Below are positions 1-7,443 of a stretch of 64,000 nt of DNA, piece after piece. The translations under genes and the position numbers were made by a program. Position 1 is the first letter of the stretch, and every line of letters begins with the position of its first letter. This stretch comes from Roseiarcus sp963781895. Lineage in GTDB: Bacteria; Pseudomonadota; Alphaproteobacteria; Rhizobiales; Beijerinckiaceae. A model generated the notes under the pieces. That model was not told the origin of the DNA. It did no database searches and was given only the letters and a program-made list of their open reading frames with translations. The stretch spans positions 68,410 through 132,409 of the forward strand of contig CAWAIM010000019.1 of the NCBI GenBank assembly GCA_963781895.1, given 5' to 3'.

Positions 1-1
1 C

Positions 2-685
2 GGCTGCATCCAGGGCATCGGCGAAGCCGCGCGGGCGCTCGACTTTCCGATCGTCTCGGGCAACGTGTCGCTCTACAACGAGACGATGGGGATCGGCATT
101 CCGCCCACCCCCGCGATCGGCGGCGTCGGTCTGGTCGACGACGTGGCCAAGACGGCGACGCCTTGCTTCAAGGCGGCGGGCGAAGACGTTCTCCTGGTCG
201 GCGGGCCCCCGAGCTGGCTCGGCCGCTCGGTCTGGCTGCGAATCGTCGCCGGACGCGACGAGGGCGCGCCGCCGCCGGTCGACCTGGCCGCCGAGCGGCG
301 CAACGGCGCCTTCGTCGCCTCGCTGATCGCCGCGGGCCGGGTCAGCGCGGCGCAGGACCTTTCCGACGGCGGCCTGGCCGTCGCGGTCGCGGAAATGGCG
401 ATGGCCGGCGGGATCGGCGCGACGATATCGGCGGCCGGCCCCGAGCACGCGTTCTTCTTCGGCGAGGATCAGGGCCGCTATGTGCTGAGCGCGACGCCCG
501 CCGAGACGGCCGCCATCGTCGAGGAGGCGGAGCGGCTCGGCGTCCCGCTCTTGCGCATCGGCGTCACCGGCGGCGAGAGCCTGCGGCTCGGCGGCGCGGC
601 GCCGATTGCGCTTGCGGCGCTTGGCGAAGCGCACGAGAGTTGGCTTCCCGACTACATGCACCACCCCCAGGGGAACAACCCATGA
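2..685 (+). CDS. purL: Phosphoribosylformylglycinamidine synthase subunit PurL, C-terminal part
   Basis: This is the 3' end of PurL, the ATP-dependent amidotransferase that converts FGAR to FGAM in de novo purine synthesis. The reading frame is open from the first bases of the window, so the gene begins outside it. The visible 227 residues match the C-terminal half of the AIRS/PurM-like fold: SGNVSLYNET, the Pro/Gly-rich IPPTPAIGGVG segment and the DLSDGGLAVAVAEMA motif that lines the active site. The frame ends with TGA at 683-685, which overlaps the ATG of the next gene by 4 bp (ATGA), so the two are translationally coupled. No defect is visible in this part. Confidence 0.96.
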   Translation, partial: GCIQGIGEAARALDFPIVSGNVSLYNETMGIGIPPTPAIGGVGLVDDVAKTATPCFKAAGEDVLLVGGPPSWLGRSVWLRIVAGRDEGAPPPVDLAAERRNGAFVASLIAAGRVSAAQDLSDGGLAVAVAEMAMAGGIGATISAAGPEHAFFFGEDQGRYVLSATPAETAAIVEEAERLGVPLLRIGVTGGESLRLGGAAPIALAALGEAHESWLPDYMHHPQGNNP

Positions 686-930
686 TTCCGTTCGTGATCG
701 TCAAGACCAAGGCGGGATTCGCCTATGTCCGGCCCGAACATGTCGTCGCCATCGACGCGGCCGACGCGGCGGACTGCACGGTCCTCATGACCGACGGCGT
801 GAGCATCGCCGCCAGCGAGCCGGCCGAGGACGTGGTCGCGCGGCTCGAGGCGGAGGCGCGCGAAGAGGACGAGGCGATCGAGATCATTCAGGAGCGCAAT
901 CAGCATGGCCATGTCCCTCACCGAGATTGA
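682..930 (+). CDS. Conserved small hypothetical protein between purL and bolA
   Basis: This is an 82-residue protein starting MIPFVIVKTKAG. The middle (VLMTDGVSIAASEPAEDVV) looks like a small beta-rich regulatory-type fold, and the C-terminus is acidic (EAREEDEAIEIIQ). I do not recognise a named family. It overlaps purL by 4 bp (ATGA) and its 3' end overlaps the bolA start by 26 bp in another frame, so it is probably co-translated with both. A short gene in this position between purL and bolA is usual in Rhizobiales. No catalytic motif, signal peptide or membrane segment is seen. Confidence 0.7.
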   Translation: MIPFVIVKTKAGFAYVRPEHVVAIDAADAADCTVLMTDGVSIAASEPAEDVVARLEAEAREEDEAIEIIQERNQHGHVPHRD

Positions 931-1135
931 GACGATGATCCGCGAGGCTTTCCCCGACGCGCGCGTCGAGGTGAAGGACCTGGCGGGCGACGGAAACCAC
1001 TATTCGGCCAGCGTCGTCTCCTCGGCCTTCAAGGGCAAAAGCCGGGTGCGGCAGCACCAGATGGTCTATGAGGCGCTGAAAGGCCGGATGGGCGGCGAAC
1101 TGCACGCGCTGGCGCTGACGACGTCGGAAAGCTGA
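905..1135 (+). CDS. bolA: BolA family protein
   Basis: This 76-residue protein is a BolA/IbaG-type member that works with monothiol glutaredoxins in iron-sulfur trafficking and iron sensing. The diagnostic features are VEVKDLAGDGNHYSASVVS followed by KSRVRQHQMVYEALK and the conserved HALAL end. The His in GDGNHY and the RQH His match the residues that ligate a shared [2Fe-2S] cluster in Grx-BolA complexes. In Rhizobiales the next gene is normally the monothiol glutaredoxin grxD. Here it is absent, and the DNA after bolA passes directly into a cyclase remnant, which marks a rearrangement boundary. Confidence 0.93.
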   Translation: MAMSLTEIETMIREAFPDARVEVKDLAGDGNHYSASVVSSAFKGKSRVRQHQMVYEALKGRMGGELHALALTTSES

Positions 1136-1222
1136 GGCGCGCGGCGGTCGCCTCGAGGCGCCCGCGCCAGCAGGAATCTCGCCCGCGAAAGCCTTGCACG
1201 CCGGCGATTTGGCGCTCACTTT

Positions 1223-1232
1223 GTGCTAGTCT
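1223..1232 (+). promoter_or_regulatory. Extended -10-like box shared by cyclase copies (copy A)
   Basis: GTGCTAGTCT ends 21 nt before the ATG of cyclase remnant A. The same GTGCTA-N2-CT box lies 20 nt before copy B and 22 nt before copy G. It reads as an extended -10 element (TGC-TANNNT). ATTTGG lies upstream both here and in copy G. Assignment as a promoter is inference. Confidence 0.4.
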
Positions 1233-1253
1233 GGCGCGCGAGAGTGCGACGCA

Positions 1254-1330
1254 ATGGGCGAGACCCGGAAACTCGCGGCGATCCTGGTCGCGGACGTCGC
1301 GATCTGATCGACCCCGCCATCGCGGCCGCG
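1254..1330 (+). pseudogene. Remnant A: N-terminus of a class III adenylate/guanylate cyclase
   Basis: The frame starts MGETRKLAAILVADV, nearly identical to the first residues of the longer copies at 1927 and 61101. It then jumps to DLIDPAIAA, which lies about 23 codons further on in those copies, and the frame is lost at the junction. Nothing of the catalytic core, TolB-like or TPR regions follows; instead comes a toxin-antitoxin module on the other strand. It keeps its own GTGCTA promoter-like box, so this looks like the residue of a gene that once had a promoter, removed by deletion rather than point mutation. Confidence 0.7.
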
Positions 1331-1416
1331 TCGTTAAGGACTGCCCCCATCGGAGTCGGCCGGGGTGGCGTCAGTCCGTCGTTCGACGTTCGAGGCGAAA
1401 TCCGCCGCGCCCGCCC

Positions 1417-1662
1417 TCACGCCGCATTCCGCGGCCAGTGCGTCACTTCGACGACGGCCTGTTTGCGGCGAGCGTCGGCAACGACGGCCTCGAGCTTCTT
1501 CGCGACGGGATCGTCGATCCAAGCGTCGCCGCAGATCTCGCAAACGAAAGCCGGCACGTCGCGGACCACCACGACACCGAATTTCAGATCGACGGCGAAG
1601 GTCGTCGTCCCCATCCGCTTCTCGCCGCCGCAGAGCGGGCATCTTTCCGGCTTCCCATTCAT
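1417..1662 (-). CDS. YgiT-type zinc-finger antitoxin (MqsA N-terminal-like)
   Basis: This 81-residue protein has two CxxC pairs, CPLCGGEK near residue 8 and CEICGDAW near residue 43. They flank the family signature TTTFAVDLKFGVVVVRDVPA and bind zinc in this family. The C-terminal helix (KKLEAVVADARRKQAVVEV) is the usual dimer/toxin contact region. It is the antitoxin of DUF4258/YgiT two-gene modules. Its ATG overlaps the stop of the upstream toxin frame (ATGA), and AGGAGGAAG, part of the toxin 3' end, is its ribosome-binding site. The toxin itself is truncated, so this antitoxin is probably an orphan. Confidence 0.85.
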   Translation of the reverse strand: MNGKPERCPLCGGEKRMGTTTFAVDLKFGVVVVRDVPAFVCEICGDAWIDDPVAKKLEAVVADARRKQAVVEVTHWPRNAA

Positions 1663-1820
1663 CGCTTCCTCCTTTGCCGGAAGCCCGGCTCAAAACGATC
1701 GAGACCTGGCCGGTAGGCGGTGACCACATGGCAATTATGCGCTTTGGCGTCGACGGCGGCAACGACATGCAAGGGATGGGTTCCCAAGCGCATAGTCAGG
1801 CAGCTCGGATAAGGGCGGTC
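1659..1820 (-). pseudogene. Truncated DUF4258-type toxin, C-terminal half
   Basis: The last 53 codons read RPYPSCL, then HPLHVVAAVD, then HVVTAYRPGLDRFEPGFRQRRKR in pieces. This is the conserved C-terminal half of the DUF4258 toxin-like family, whose members end in a Y-x-P-D-x2-W/F-x3-F-x3-R motif and precede a YgiT-type antitoxin. The N-terminal half (the HA-rich helices of the family) is missing: upstream codons encode an Ala/Gly-rich stretch with no similarity, and cyclase copy B starts about 100 bp away on the opposite strand. I infer that a rearrangement removed the toxin start, leaving an inactive toxin. Confidence 0.7.
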
Positions 1821-1896
1821 GGCCCCGCCGCCCGCCGCGAGGACGAGCGCGGCCGCTCCGGCCTCGCCGGATTCCGTCAGGCGTGAACTGGAAATC

Positions 1897-1906
1897 GTGC
1901 TATCCT
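1897..1906 (+). promoter_or_regulatory. Extended -10-like box shared by cyclase copies (copy B)
   Basis: GTGCTATCCT ends 20 nt before the copy B ATG and matches the boxes at 1223 and 61069 at the fixed positions GTGCTA-N2-CT. TGC-TATCCT resembles an extended -10. A clear GGAGGGA ribosome-binding site follows, just before the ATG. Confidence 0.4.
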
Positions 1907-1926
1907 GCCGGCTGCCGGAGGGACGC

Positions 1927-3824
1927 ATGACCGAGACCCGGAAACTCGCGGCGATCCTGGTCGCCGACGTCGTCGGCTACAGCCGGCTCGCCGGCGCCGA
2001 CGAGGAGCGCACGCTCGCGCGCCTGCGCGGCCTGCGCGGCGACCTGATCGACCCGGCGATCGCCGCCCATCACGGCCGCGTCGTCAAGCGCACCGGCGAC
2101 GGCTCGATCATCGAGTTCCGCAGCGTGGTCGACGCGGTGCGCTGCGCGATCGAAGTGCAGAGCGGGCTGATCGAGCGCAACGCCGGCTTGGCCCCAGAGC
2201 GGCGGATCGAGTTTCGCGTCGGCGTCCATGTCGGCGACGTGGTCGAGGAAGAAGACGGCGATCTGATGGGCGACGGGGTCAATATCGCCGCGCGCCTCGA
2301 GAGCGTCGCCAAACCCGGCGCGATCTGCCTTTCCGAGGACGCCTGGCGGCAGGTGCGCGACAGGGTCAAGGAGGCTTTCGTCGATCTCGGCGAGAACGCG
2401 GTTGAAAAACATCGCGCGGCCGGTGCGCGTCTACGCGCTGAGCATCGGCGCCGCAGGCGCCGCGCCCGCGCCGAGTATTGCGCGAATGGAAAACCGCGAG
2501 CCGCCGCACCTTTCCATCGTCGTCCTGCCGTTCGCCAACATCGGCGGCGATCGCGAGCCAGGAGTATTTCGCCGACGGCGTGACCGAGAGCCTCACCACC
2601 GACCTGTCGCGCATTTCCGGCGCCTTCGTCATCGGGCGCTCGACCGCCTTCACCTACAAGGGCAAGGCGGTCGACTTGAAGCAGCTCGGCCGCGAACTCA
2701 ACGTCCGCTATGTGCTCGAAGGCAGCGTGCAGCGCGCGGCAAACCGCATGCGCGTCAACGTGCAGCTGATCGATGCGGAGAGCGGGAAGTCATCTTTGGG
2801 GGGAGCGCTTCGACAAATCTGTCGGAGACCTGTTCGACTTGCAGGACGAGATCGTCGCGCACGCTGGCCAATCGCTTCAAACGCGACTGGTCGACGCCGA
2901 GGCTCGCCGCGCGGAGAAAGCTTCCGATCCCAACTCGATGGATCTCTATTTTCGCGGCAGGCGTTGGTCAACGGGGTTTCGGCCACGAACATGTCTGCCG
3001 CTCGGGACTTTTTTGACCGCGCGCTTGCGATCGATCCCGATAATGTCGACGCCCTTGTCGGCGTCGCAATCGTCAACACCGTCGGTTTGGAGCCAGCTTT
3101 CCGACGACGATTGGCGCCAAGAGGCTCGTCGCGGCGGAAACCGCCTGGCCAAGGCGCTGGTCGCTCGCGCCGAGCATCGCGATGGCGCACCTGTGCATGG
3201 GCGACGTCTACAACACGACCAACCGCGCTGAGCAGGCGATCGGCGAATTCGAGCGAGCGCTGGTTCGATCGACAACTTGGCGGCAGCGCATGCGCATGAT
3301 CGCCTTTTCACAATGTCTTACCTGGGCGCGGCGAGGAAACGGAGAGCCCATGTCCAGGAGGCGCTTGCGCCTCAGCCCTCGCGACGCATGGGTTTTCGTT
3401 TGGTTCGTGGTTGCAGGCGTCGGCCAAGCTCTCACTCGGTCGAATTGACCGAGGCCGTCGCCCAGGTTCGCGGACTCGATCGACGCCAATCGAAACTTTC
3501 CCGGCGTATTTCTACCTCGCCGCGGCATTGGCGCATCTTGGCCGGTTGGACGAGGCGCGCGAGGCGGTCAGGGCGGGCCTTGCGGCCGGCCCAAATTTCA
3601 CGGTTCTCCGCTTCCGCGCTGCCGGCGTTCAGAGCGGCAATCCGACCTACCTCGCCAGGCGTGATCGCATCATCGAAGGCATGCGCAAGGCGGGCGTGCC
3701 CGAGGATGACGCGGCCGCCTCGCCGGCGCGGCGAGGCGTGCGCGAGTGGCGGCGGCGCCGACCCTACGCTCGTCGGCGGGCGCTTTCGGCTGCGGTTTTG
3801 GCCGGCAGCGCGCAAAAGTGGTAA
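1927..3824 (+). pseudogene. Cyclase copy B: class III cyclase, TolB-like and TPR domains, multiply frameshifted
   Basis: The layout is that of the long rhizobial adenylate/guanylate cyclases. A class III catalytic domain comes first (LVADVVGYSRL, then RTGDGSIIEF with the metal-binding Asp, then GDGVNIAARLE). A linker with LKNIARPVRVYAL follows, then a TolB-like segment (SIVVLPFANIGGD, YFADGVTESLTTDLSRI, YVLEGSVQ), then C-terminal TPRs (FFDRALAIDPDNVDALVG, LGRLDEAREAVRAGLA) ending in MRKAGVPE. The frame is broken at about 2401 (+1), 2555 (+1), 2786 (+1), 2962 (-1) and several more times in the TPRs. The cyclase domain itself is uninterrupted for about 158 codons. It is preceded by a GGAGGGA ribosome-binding site. 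As written, only a truncated cyclase domain could be made. Confidence 0.85.
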
Positions 3825-3914
3825 CGATAGTCTGCTATGGAAAATTCAAGACGGATCAATGTCGAGCCGAGATATGCGAAGTCATAGACGGAAAATACGT
3901 GAAGTGAAACCGAG

Positions 3915-4150
3915 TTGATCTATCTTGGTGTCGGCTCTGTGGACGCCGAGGCGCAGCGTATCTGGAGCGGCCACAGCGACGACATTCCCGCCGCGGCCGA
4001 AGCGCCGACGCTTGATAGAGCTTCTCTGGAGATTAAATCTTCGCAGATTGGCATCTCGATCTCGCGCCCGAGAATCACCCCGATGTCGAACCCGCGTCAA
4101 TCTTCATCCAGGTCACGGCGCTGCGCGAAGCGACGCCCGCGGCTGCGTGA
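3915..4150 (+). pseudogene. HicB/DUF1902-like antitoxin, frameshifted
   Basis: Pieces in different frames give a DUF1902/HicB-like antitoxin: VGSVDAEAQRIW, SGHSDDIPAAAEAPTLD, a disturbed stretch, then LDLAPENHPDVEP and ASIFIQVTALREATPAAA. At least two frame changes lie between about 4010 and 4060. The stop (4148-4150) directly abuts the ATG of the HicA-like gene. The first codon is uncertain: TTG at 3915 lies in the opening frame, and GTG at 3904 would need another shift. Module order (antitoxin first, then the small RNA-binding toxin) is the usual one for this pair. The protein cannot be made from this sequence without frame correction. Confidence 0.65.
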
Positions 4151-4349
4151 ATGGCGCTGCAATTCGATCGGCCGCTCCGCGAATTGCTTGCGAAGGCCGG
4201 ATGCGTCCTCGTCCGGCAGGGACGGGGCAGCCACGAAATCTGGCGAAGTCCGATCACGGGCCGGAACTTTCCGCGTGCCCATCGGCATTGCGAGCCGACA
4301 TACGGCCAACGCGATTCTTCGCCAGGCGGGGCTGCCCAAAGCGTTCTGA
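4151..4349 (+). pseudogene. hicA: HicA/YcfA-type mRNA-interferase toxin with one frameshift
   Basis: This is a HicA family member of about 65 residues: MALQFDRPLRELLAKAGC, then GRGSHEIWRSPITGRNFP, then VPIGIASRHTANAILRQAG and a terminal KAF. GxGSHEIW carries the catalytic His of the double-stranded-RNA-binding fold. One extra base at about 4279 separates the second and third blocks. Removing it restores a complete toxin ending at TGA 4347-4349. The frame is otherwise well conserved, so decay is recent or the extra base is a sequence error. It abuts the antitoxin stop upstream and is followed 33 bp later by cyclase copy C. Confidence 0.75.
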
Positions 4350-4382
4350 CGTCGCCCGAGGCGCGGCGACAACGGCGCCAGG

Positions 4383-6209
4383 ATGACCGCCGCGCGCCGC
4401 CTCGCCGCGATCCTCGCCGCCGACGTGGTCGGTTACTCGCGGCCTGATGGGCGAGGACGAGGCCGGCACGGCGCGGCTGGTGCGCGAGCGGCGCGAGGCG
4501 GCGGCGCCGATCGTGCGCTCGTTCGGCGGCAGGCTGGTCAAGACGATGGGCGACGGCGTCCTGCTGGAGTTTCCCTCGATCGTCGCCGCGGTCGAATGCG
4601 CGGTCGCTCATCCAGCAGATGATGGCCGAGCGCAACGCCGCGCTGCCGGAGGCCAAGCGCATCCTCTACCGCGTCGGCGTCAATCTCGGCGACGTGCTGG
4701 TCGAGGGCGACGACATCTTGGGCGACGGGGTGAACGTCGCGGCGCGGCTCGAGGGAATCTGCGAGCCCGGCGGCGTCTGCATTGCGGGCTCGGCCTACGA
4801 ACATGTCGGCGGCCGGATCGAGGCCGAGTTCGCCGAAATCGGCGAACAGAGCCTCAAGAACATCGCCAGGCCGGTGCGCGCCTACGCGCTGTCGCCGAAG
4901 GCGATCGCCGCCGCCAGGATCGAGGCGCCCGAGACCATCGCCGCCGCGCCCGCAAGTCCGCCGCCCGCGCCCGACCGCCGCGAGCCCCCGCGCCTCTCGC
5001 TCGTCGTGCTGCCGTTCGCCAATATCGGCGGCGATGCGAGCCAAGAGTATTTCGTCGACGGCGTGACCGAGAGCCTGACCACCGACCTGTCGCGCATTCC
5101 GGCGCTCGTTCGTCATCGGCCGGCTCGACGGCCTTCACCTACAAGGGCAAGGCGGTCGATCTGAAGCAGCTCGGGCGCGAACTCAATGTGCGCTACGTGC
5201 TCGAAGGCAGCGTGCAGCGCGGCGGCAACCGCATGCGCGTCAACGTGCAGCTGATCGACGCCGAGACGGGAAGTCATCTTGTGGGCGGAGCGCTTCGAAA
5301 ATCTGTCGGAGACCTTTTCGACCTGCAGGACGAGATCGTCGCGCGCGTGGCCAACGCTCTCAACACGCGACTTGTCGACGCCGAGGCTCGCCGCGCCGAG
5401 AACAATTCCTGATCCCGACTCGATGGATCTCTATTTTCGCGGCATGGCTTGGCTCAACAAGGGGTGCGACCGCTGACAATCTCGCTCGGGCGCAAAGCTT
5501 TTTTGACCGCGCGCTTGCGATCGATCCCGATAATGTCGACGCGCTTGTCGGCTCGGCAATCGTCAACACCTTCGCTGGAGCCAGCGGCTTTGTCCGACGA
5601 TGCGCCAAGACGGCTTCGTCGCCGCCGAAACGGCCTTGGCCAAGGCGTCTGTCGCTCGCGCCTGAGCATCCCATGGCGCGACCTGTGCATCTGGGGCGAC
5701 GTCTACAACTGCGACCAACCGCGCCGAGCAGGCGATCGGCGAATTCGAGCGAGCGCTGAGTTCTAGATCGAAACTTCGCGGCCGCGCATGCGCATATCGC
5801 CTTGTTCAAAATTCTTGCTCGGTCGCGGCGAGGAAACGGAAGCCCATGTCGCATGAGGCCCTTCGCCTCAGCCCTCGCGACGCATGGGTTTTCATTTGGT
5901 TGTGGTTCGCAGGCGTCGCCAAGCTCTCACTCGGTCGCGATGAGGAGGCCGTCGCATGCTTCGCGGCGTCGATCGAGGCCAATAGAAACTTTCCGATGGC
6001 GTATATTCACCTCGGCGCGGCATTCGCGCATCTTGGCCGGTTGGACGAGGCGCGCGAGGCAGTCAGGGCGGGCCTTGCGTCCAGCCCAGGTTTCAGCGGT
6101 TTCCGCAGCCCGCGCCATTCAGACGGCAATGAACGACGACCCTGCCACGCTAACGCAGTTTGATCGTAACATCGAAGGCATGCGCAAGGCGGGCGTGCCC
6201 GAGCAATGA
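4383..6209 (+). pseudogene. Cyclase copy C: class III cyclase, TolB-like and TPR domains, multiply frameshifted
   Basis: The domain order is as in copy B, but the N-terminus belongs to a different subfamily (MTAARRLAAILAADVVGYSR, then LMGEDEAGTARLV and FGGRLVKTMGDGVLLEF). From the TolB-like segment onward it is very close to copy B at nucleotide level, which suggests duplication or gene conversion of the 3' part. Frame changes are visible near 4442, 4607, 5105, 5133, 5281, 5300 (-1), 5416 and 5466, then in the TPRs; nearly all are +1. The C-terminal TPR block (LGRLDEAREAVRAGLASSPG) ends in MRKAGVPEQ and TGA, which overlaps the next cyclase start by 4 bp (ATGA). No GTGCTA box precedes this copy. 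Confidence 0.85.
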
Positions 6210-6425
6210 GCGAGTCCCGAAAGCGCGCGGCGATCCTGGTCGCCGACGTCGGCGGCTGCAGCCGCCTCGCCGGCGCCGACGAGGAGCGCACGCTCGCGCG
6301 CCTGCGCGGCCTGCGCAGCGACCTCATCGACCCGCGCCGGCGCCCAAAGCGTCAATGCGATGTTTCTCGCCCAACGGGCGCGCGTGCGCGAAGGCATGCG
6401 CATGGCCGGGGTTCCGGAGGGATGA
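6206..6425 (+). pseudogene. Remnant D: cyclase N-terminus joined to cyclase C-terminus by internal deletion
   Basis: The frame starts MSESRKRAAILVADVGG and continues RLAGADEERTLARLRGL, then DLIDP, as in copy B. In another frame it then gives NAMFLAQRARVREGMRMAGVPEG and a stop, the typical end of a TPR cyclase. About 1.5 kb of the middle (catalytic core, TolB-like and TPR regions) is gone. It starts inside the stop codon of copy C (ATGA) and its own stop overlaps the next cyclase start by 4 bp. The head-to-tail coupling therefore survived the deletion, which shows a former tandem operon of cyclases. Confidence 0.75.
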
Positions 6426-6498
6426 CCCCCGCACGCCGCCTCGCCGCCGACGTCACTTCGCGGCTCATACGCGCGGACGAGGGCACCGCCTCGGCAAG
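6422..6498 (+). pseudogene. Remnant E: N-terminus of a copy-C-type cyclase
   Basis: The frame reads MTPARRLAADVTSRLIRADEGTAS. This aligns with the start of copy C (MTAARRLAAILAADVVGYSR, then MGEDEAGTA) with a loss of about four codons and several substitutions. It starts in the ATGA overlap with remnant D. No further cyclase sequence follows; the next bases are the 3' end of a vapC gene on the other strand. It is a short, decayed fragment and its identity rests on position and pattern as much as on residues. Confidence 0.5.
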
Positions 6499-6501
6499 GG
6501 A

Positions 6502-6924
6502 TCATGCCGTCCACGGATCGAGCAACTCGACGGCGAGGCCACGAAAATCCTCCACGTTTCTCGTGACCAGGATCAGACCATGGGCGAGCGCGGTCGCGGC
6601 GATGAGACCGTCCATCGAGGCGACGCCCAGTCCGCGCCGTTTCACGTCCGCCATCAGGTCGCCCCAGGCGAAAGCGGTCTTCTCGTCGACGGCCAGGATT
6701 CGGCGAGCGAAACGGTCGACGAGGTCTCGGGCGAGCCAACGGGAGAGGGCGTCACGGCGACGACCGTGTTGCATCAGCGCGACGCCGCGGCGGATCTCGG
6801 CCAGCGTCACAACGCTGATAAAGGCGCGATCCTCGTCCAGCCGATCGAGCCATGCCAGCACCCGCCGATCGGGCTCCGGCCGCTGCGTTTCGGACAGGAC
6901 GTTGGTGTCGAGGAGAAACCTCAA
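6502..6924 (-). CDS. vapC: VapC-type PIN-domain ribonuclease toxin
   Basis: This intact 140-residue PIN-domain toxin has the four acidic residues of the metal-dependent RNase site in place: D6 in FLLDTNVLSE, E43 in VTLAEIRRG, D105 in ASMDGLIAATA and D126 in TRNVEDFRGL. The family cleaves tRNA or rRNA when released from its antitoxin. The gene starts in a 4-bp ATGA overlap with the stop of the upstream Phd-like antitoxin, as in typical type II modules. It is the only toxin of the three modules in this patch without a visible lesion. It lies antisense to, and between, cyclase remnants E and F. Confidence 0.92.
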   Translation of the reverse strand: MRFLLDTNVLSETQRPEPDRRVLAWLDRLDEDRAFISVVTLAEIRRGVALMQHGRRRDALSRWLARDLVDRFARRILAVDEKTAFAWGDLMADVKRRGLGVASMDGLIAATALAHGLILVTRNVEDFRGLAVELLDPWTA

Positions 6925-7190
6925 AGCTTGAGATCGCGCGGTTCATCGCGCAGGCGCTCAAGTTCGACTTCGCCGCCGCGCAGGGGGGAGGCGAGCAGAA
7001 ACTCGGCCAGCGTGCCCTTACGCGCGGTCTTGCGCGTCCATTCGTCGATGGACACGACGATCGCGCTCGGCTTGCCGTTGCGTGTGATGACCTGCGGCTC
7101 GGCCTGGGCGCGTTCGATCACTTCCGACAGCCGCGCTTTGGCGACGGCGACTGTCCAGACGTCATCGCTCTTTTCACTCCGACGATCCAA
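6921..7190 (-). CDS. Phd/YefM-family antitoxin
   Basis: This antitoxin of about 89 residues contains VWTVAVAKARLSEVIERAQ, then PQVITRNGKPSAIVVSIDEW, the N-terminal DNA-binding Phd/YefM fold. The C-terminal tail (TLAEFLLASPLRG, then LERLRDEPRDLKL) neutralises the toxin in this family. No ATG lies in frame near the domain, so I chose TTG at 7188-7190; the frame stays open further upstream, through cyclase-derived sequence. Its stop overlaps the vapC ATG. Phd-type antitoxins usually repress their own operon, so an operator probably lies just above 7190, but I cannot define it. Confidence 0.82.
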   Translation of the reverse strand: MDRRSEKSDDVWTVAVAKARLSEVIERAQAEPQVITRNGKPSAIVVSIDEWTRKTARKGTLAEFLLASPLRGGEVELERLRDEPRDLKL

Positions 7191-7304
7191 GCGCGGACTC
7201 CAATAGTTACTCTGACCAATGTGACTATATGGGATAATTTCGCTTCCGCCAAGAGCGCTCCCCGCGGATGGCCGGGCTTGGCGACCCGCGGCCGCCGAAG
7301 CAGC

Positions 7305-7346
7305 GTCGTCGGCTACAGCCGCCTCGCCGGCGCCGACGCGGCTTGA
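7305..7346 (+). pseudogene. Remnant F: cyclase motif fragment
   Basis: Fourteen codons read VVGYSRLAGADAA and stop. This is the diagnostic first motif of the cyclase catalytic domain (VVGYSRLAGADEE in copies B and G). It lies 97 bp before the probable htpG start and just outside the promoter side of the phd-vapC module. It is too short to function and marks the right-hand edge of the cyclase/toxin patch. Confidence 0.55.
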
Positions 7347-7443
7347 ATCGCGGACCTTGAATCCCAGGCCGTTGTCGACGATATCTCGGCTCGCCGCGGC
7401 ACGCGGCTCCATCGCCAACCAAGCTCTCGACGAGAGGCCCCAT

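Noticed and set aside
7305..7443. An N-terminally extended HtpG starting at 7357
   Set aside because: The extra residues derive from the cyclase-patch junction and have no counterpart in Hsp90; a start with a ribosome-binding site lies at 7444.
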